Shown one piece after another: positions 61,523 to 64,000 of a stretch of 64,000 nucleotides of DNA (positions are counted from its first letter, which is position 1; each line of letters opens with the position of its first letter). The notes beneath the pieces are model-generated. The model saw only the letters and a program-made list of their open reading frames with translations. It was not told the DNA's origin and made no database searches. The stretch is taken from NCBI GenBank assembly GCA_024683955.1, contig JAIKXS010000034.1, positions 62,001-126,000 of the forward strand, given 5' to 3'. Both the position numbers and the translations under genes were made by a program. This stretch comes from Desulfovibrio sp. GTDB taxonomy: Bacteria; Desulfobacterota; Desulfovibrionia; Desulfovibrionales; Desulfovibrionaceae.

Positions 61523-62653
61523 ATGGATGAGTGTTATTTTTCCCCTTCATGTTGTCATATTGATCTCGCGGCCTTGACCCGCAATTTTTTTCGTATGGGT
61601 GACCCGTCGACCCTGATGCCTGTCATTAAATCTGACGCCTACGGCCACGGCCTTCTTCCGGTTGCCCGGGCGCTTGACAAGGCTGGGGCCCTGCATTTCG
61701 CCGTGGGAACGGTGAGCGAGGGCGCACTTTTGCGCAATGTTGGCTTTCATCAGCAGATCGTGCCGCTTCTCGGTGTCGTGAGTCAGGATGAGTGGAACGC
61801 CTCGTTTGCCCTGAAGCTGACAACCCCCATCCTTGATGTCAAATCCATGCAGATGGCTGCGCACGCCTGCCCGGATCACGAAATTTTTCCTGTAGCGGTA
61901 GCGCTCAATACCGGCATGGGACGTCTGGGTTTCTCCGTCGATGACATGCCCGATCTGATAGAAGGCCTGCACCGTTATCCCATGTTGAAACCGGTTGTGG
62001 CCTTTTCTCATTATGCCTGTGCCGATATTCCCGAGGAATCGAGCTACACGCTTGCCCAGCAGGAACGTTTCAAAAGCATGACCAATGCCTTGCGCGCCTT
62101 TTTTCCTGACCTTTCACGAAGCCTCAATAATTCTGCCGGTCTCCAGGTTTTTGGAGAGGGGGCTTTTGATCTGAGCAGGCCGGGCATTACCCTTTACGGC
62201 GGCAATCCGTTCGTTGGCACCCCCTGGGAGTCCAAAGGCTCGGATTTTGAATGGGTTATGAGTGTCTCTGCCCCGATTCTGCAGGTCCATGCGCTGAAGG
62301 GGGGGGAAAGTGTGTCCTACGGTCGCTGTTTCACGGCACCCCACGATATGACAATCGCCATTCTGGCGATGGGCTATGCCACGGGTTTTCCGAGATCCCT
62401 TTCCAATCGTGCCGATGTCCTGATCAACGGCCGGCGCTGCCCGCAGATCGGACGTGTCTGCATGGGCATGATCGCCTGCGATGTCTCACAGCTTGGCTCG
62501 GCGGAAGCAGGGGACCTTGGGTGGATTATGGGCGGAAACCCTGATCCAGGTCAGCGTGCCGTCACAGCCGACGAACTGGCAAAGGAGCTTGACACCATCT
62601 CTTATGAGGTCCTTTGTCATTTCGGTGCAACCAACCGTCGTGTCTACAGCTGA
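61523..62653 (+). CDS. alr: Alanine racemase
   Basis: The 376-residue PLP enzyme makes D-alanine for peptidoglycan. The PLP lysine is K36 in PVIKSDAYGHG. The catalytic tyrosine is in VSYGRCF near 266. ALNTGMGRLGF, SLNNSAGL and GRVCMGMIACDV are the other family blocks. The frame contains no start closer to the Shine-Dalgarno, so the ATG is fixed and the leader hairpin matters. Confidence 0.96.
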   Translation: MDECYFSPSCCHIDLAALTRNFFRMGDPSTLMPVIKSDAYGHGLLPVARALDKAGALHFAVGTVSEGALLRNVGFHQQIVPLLGVVSQDEWNASFALKLTTPILDVKSMQMAAHACPDHEIFPVAVALNTGMGRLGFSVDDMPDLIEGLHRYPMLKPVVAFSHYACADIPEESSYTLAQQERFKSMTNALRAFFPDLSRSLNNSAGLQVFGEGAFDLSRPGITLYGGNPFVGTPWESKGSDFEWVMSVSAPILQVHALKGGESVSYGRCFTAPHDMTIAILAMGYATGFPRSLSNRADVLINGRRCPQIGRVCMGMIACDVSQLGSAEAGDLGWIMGGNPDPGQRAVTADELAKELDTISYEVLCHFGATNRRVYS

Positions 62654-62677
62654 CATCTTTTTTCCGACCATGTCGTC

Positions 62678-63151
62678 TTACGCATGATGATAGGGAACGT
62701 TTCTCCGTATGCACTCGGCCCTATAGAGCTGTTCGCAGAGCATGAGACGGGCCAGCTCGTGGGGCAGTGTCATGGCTGAAAGGCTGAGAAGCCGATTAGC
62801 TCTTGCACGTACGGACTCATCAAGTCCGTAGGGACCGCCTATGATGAAGCAGGGGGATTTGCCCAGCGTGTCGTAGGTGCCAAGAAGATTCGCGAGCGCG
62901 ACGGAGCTCATCGACTTCCCTCTCTCATCGAGAACGATCGCTTCGTCGTTCGGAGACAGTGCGCCGAGTATTTGCTCCCCCTCCTGTTTGAGCCGTTTTT
63001 CAAGGGGAAAGGATGGGTCTCCGTCTCGTACGGTTACAACATTGGGAGTGCGCCAGTGCCTGATCCGTTTCAGGTAGAGTTCACACCCCTCCAGAATGAA
63101 ATGATGCTTGAGTTTTCCCACAACGATCAAGCGCAAGGGCTTGCCTGCCAT
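62678..63151 (-). CDS. rlmH: 23S rRNA (pseudouridine1915-N3)-methyltransferase
   Basis: The 157-residue SPOUT methyltransferase has LRLIVVGKLKHHF at the start, DEAIVLDERGKSMSS near 85, CFIIGGPYGLDESV near 107 and MTLPHELARLMLCEQLYRA near 130 with the knotted SAM site. It modifies pseudouridine 1915 in helix 69. ATG 63151 has GGAGGA nine bases upstream; the frame extends nine codons further. It converges with alr. Confidence 0.95.
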   Translation of the reverse strand: MAGKPLRLIVVGKLKHHFILEGCELYLKRIRHWRTPNVVTVRDGDPSFPLEKRLKQEGEQILGALSPNDEAIVLDERGKSMSSVALANLLGTYDTLGKSPCFIIGGPYGLDESVRARANRLLSLSAMTLPHELARLMLCEQLYRAECIRRNVPYHHA

Positions 63152-63176
63152 GATGTGTTCCTCCGTGCTGCGTTCC

Positions 63177-63818
63177 ATGATGGTCGATCGGGACGACGCG
63201 GTTCGTCTGCTTCTTGACGGTGGGCTTTTACTTTATCCCACGGAAACGTTTTACGCCCTCGGCGTCCTTGCCTCAAATCACGAGGGCCTCGCCAATATCT
63301 GTTCTCTTAAGGAGCGTCCCCGCGAGAAACCCCTTCCTCTCCTCGCATCATCGACCAGGCAGGTTCGCCTTTTTTGCCGCTTTGGCCCTGTGTCAGAACG
63401 CCTTTCCAGTCTTTGGCCCGCTCCGCTGACCCTTGTTCTTCCACTGAAGGAAGGAGTGGCGTTTGCGCATTGTCTGTGCAACGTTGAAAACAAGGTGGCC
63501 CTTCGGGTGAGCGCCAACCCCATTGCGCGTTTCCTTTGTGCAGAAACAGCTCAGCTCCTGACGGCAAGCAGTGCCAATTTACGCGGGCGCTCACCTGTGA
63601 CACGTCCCGAAGACCTTGATGAGGGCTTTTTGACAAAGCTCAGGAGCCTTTCCCTGCCCATTGGCCTTTTGTGTCACGGGGAAGGATTTGCTCCTCTTGG
63701 CGGGTTCCCCTCAACCATAGTGGAACCCTGTGAAGGAACGACGGATAGGGTACGGCTCCTGCGCGAGGGTGCCTATGCGCGGCAACTACTTTGTGATAAA
63801 GGGTTTTTCTGTCTGTAG
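63177..63818 (+). CDS. Sua5/YrdC-family threonylcarbamoyl-AMP synthase
   Basis: The protein has 213 residues and the YrdC core: GGLLLYPTETFYALGV near 15, KERPREKPLPLL near 45, VALRVSANPIARFLC near 107, LTASSANLRGRSPV near 127, GGFPSTIVE near 176. It makes L-threonylcarbamoyl-AMP for t6A in tRNA. The start is ATG 63177 or 63180; both lack a clear Shine-Dalgarno. The 5' end overlaps the untranslated region of the divergent rlmH gene. Short of the Sua5 C-terminal domain. Confidence 0.9.
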   Translation: MMVDRDDAVRLLLDGGLLLYPTETFYALGVLASNHEGLANICSLKERPREKPLPLLASSTRQVRLFCRFGPVSERLSSLWPAPLTLVLPLKEGVAFAHCLCNVENKVALRVSANPIARFLCAETAQLLTASSANLRGRSPVTRPEDLDEGFLTKLRSLSLPIGLLCHGEGFAPLGGFPSTIVEPCEGTTDRVRLLREGAYARQLLCDKGFFCL

Positions 63819-63897
63819 AGATCCCTCCCTTCCATGGCGGAAGGTGTCCCTGAACCCCTCTCCTATGTGAGGAGACCACGAAGACGGGAGCTTGTCT

Positions 63898-64000
63898 ATG
63901 CAAAAAAATTGTCTCTGTCCCCACTGTGGTAAGCAGTTTTCACGATTCTGCAATCCATTTCCGACTGCCGATGTCATTATTTATGAGCCCTCAAGGGGAA
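63898..64000 (+). CDS. Nudix hydrolase with N-terminal zinc ribbon, 3' end outside the window
   Basis: Only 34 codons are visible. They begin MQKNCLCPHCGKQF, a zinc ribbon, followed by RFCNPFPTADVIIYEPSRG, the usual entry to a Nudix domain in this small-protein class. GGGAG lies seven bases before the ATG. Substrate cannot be told; the Nudix box itself is past the edge. Confidence 0.6.
   Translation, partial: MQKNCLCPHCGKQFSRFCNPFPTADVIIYEPSRG

Overview
The window looks like a chromosomal segment of a Desulfovibrionaceae-type bacterium (Desulfovibrio, Bilophila or Mailhella-like). This is inferred from a 148-residue flavodoxin with the Desulfovibrio cofactor residues in place, sigma-54-type promoters ahead of flagellar operons, a PglB/STT3 oligosaccharyltransferase, a VgrG3-like muramidase in a flagellar context, and the overall gene content. 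The genus is not proven. No rRNA, tRNA, CRISPR array, transposase or integrase was seen.

Layout. Positions 1-6.1 kb (minus): a short UvrA-like ATPase running off the left edge, a YddG-type exporter and a large MscS-family channel. 6.2-15 kb: thiE, then minus-strand genes: two small helical proteins and a family 9 glycosyltransferase (probably flagellum-linked), the VgrG3-like muramidase behind a near-perfect sigma-54 promoter, flavodoxin, a radical SAM protein and a glycosyltransferase. 15-25.3 kb: an AsmA-like giant, the fliJ-motE-like-truA operon (sigma-54), thiD, a MOSC protein, the oligosaccharyltransferase and rsmG.

26.5-34.7 kb is one long plus-strand run: fabD, argS, a SPOR protein, the lipid-transport set mlaE-F-D-C-A, and an OppD-like ATPase. 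34.8-38.4 kb is flgF-flgG-flgA-flgH behind its own sigma-54 promoter and closed by a terminator, with no flgI or flgJ after it. 39.2-40.7 kb is a two-gene sigma-54 transcription unit encoding a YbjQ-like protein and a large unknown protein.

41-52 kb is an accessory stretch rich in exported proteins: two paralogous 146-residue periplasmic proteins, an HdeA/B-like chaperone, a membrane-embedded LuxR regulator, a membrane rhodanese without its cysteine, a His/Asn-rich lipoprotein, a C11 protease, a type III alkylsulfatase and an LprI-like protein. It is more AT-rich in parts and has long non-coding gaps. 52.2-64 kb returns to core genes: neuB next to fliS (suggesting nonulosonate-modified flagellin), an RRM protein, rpsF-rpsR-rplI-dnaB, two envelope proteins, glpX, alr, rlmH, a Sua5/YrdC protein and the start of a Nudix protein.

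The observations most worth following are: (1) alr and fabD each have a perfect AAGGAGG separated from the start codon by a hairpin that begins at the next base, so folding restores normal spacing; (2) a two-hairpin palindrome unit occurs twice with nearly identical spacing; (3) sigma-54 promoters tie the VgrG3-like muramidase and an unknown 329-residue protein to the likely flagellar regulon; (4) several very short ORFs sit in gaps, including an apparently frameshifted one. All calls come from reading the sequence; no database search was run.
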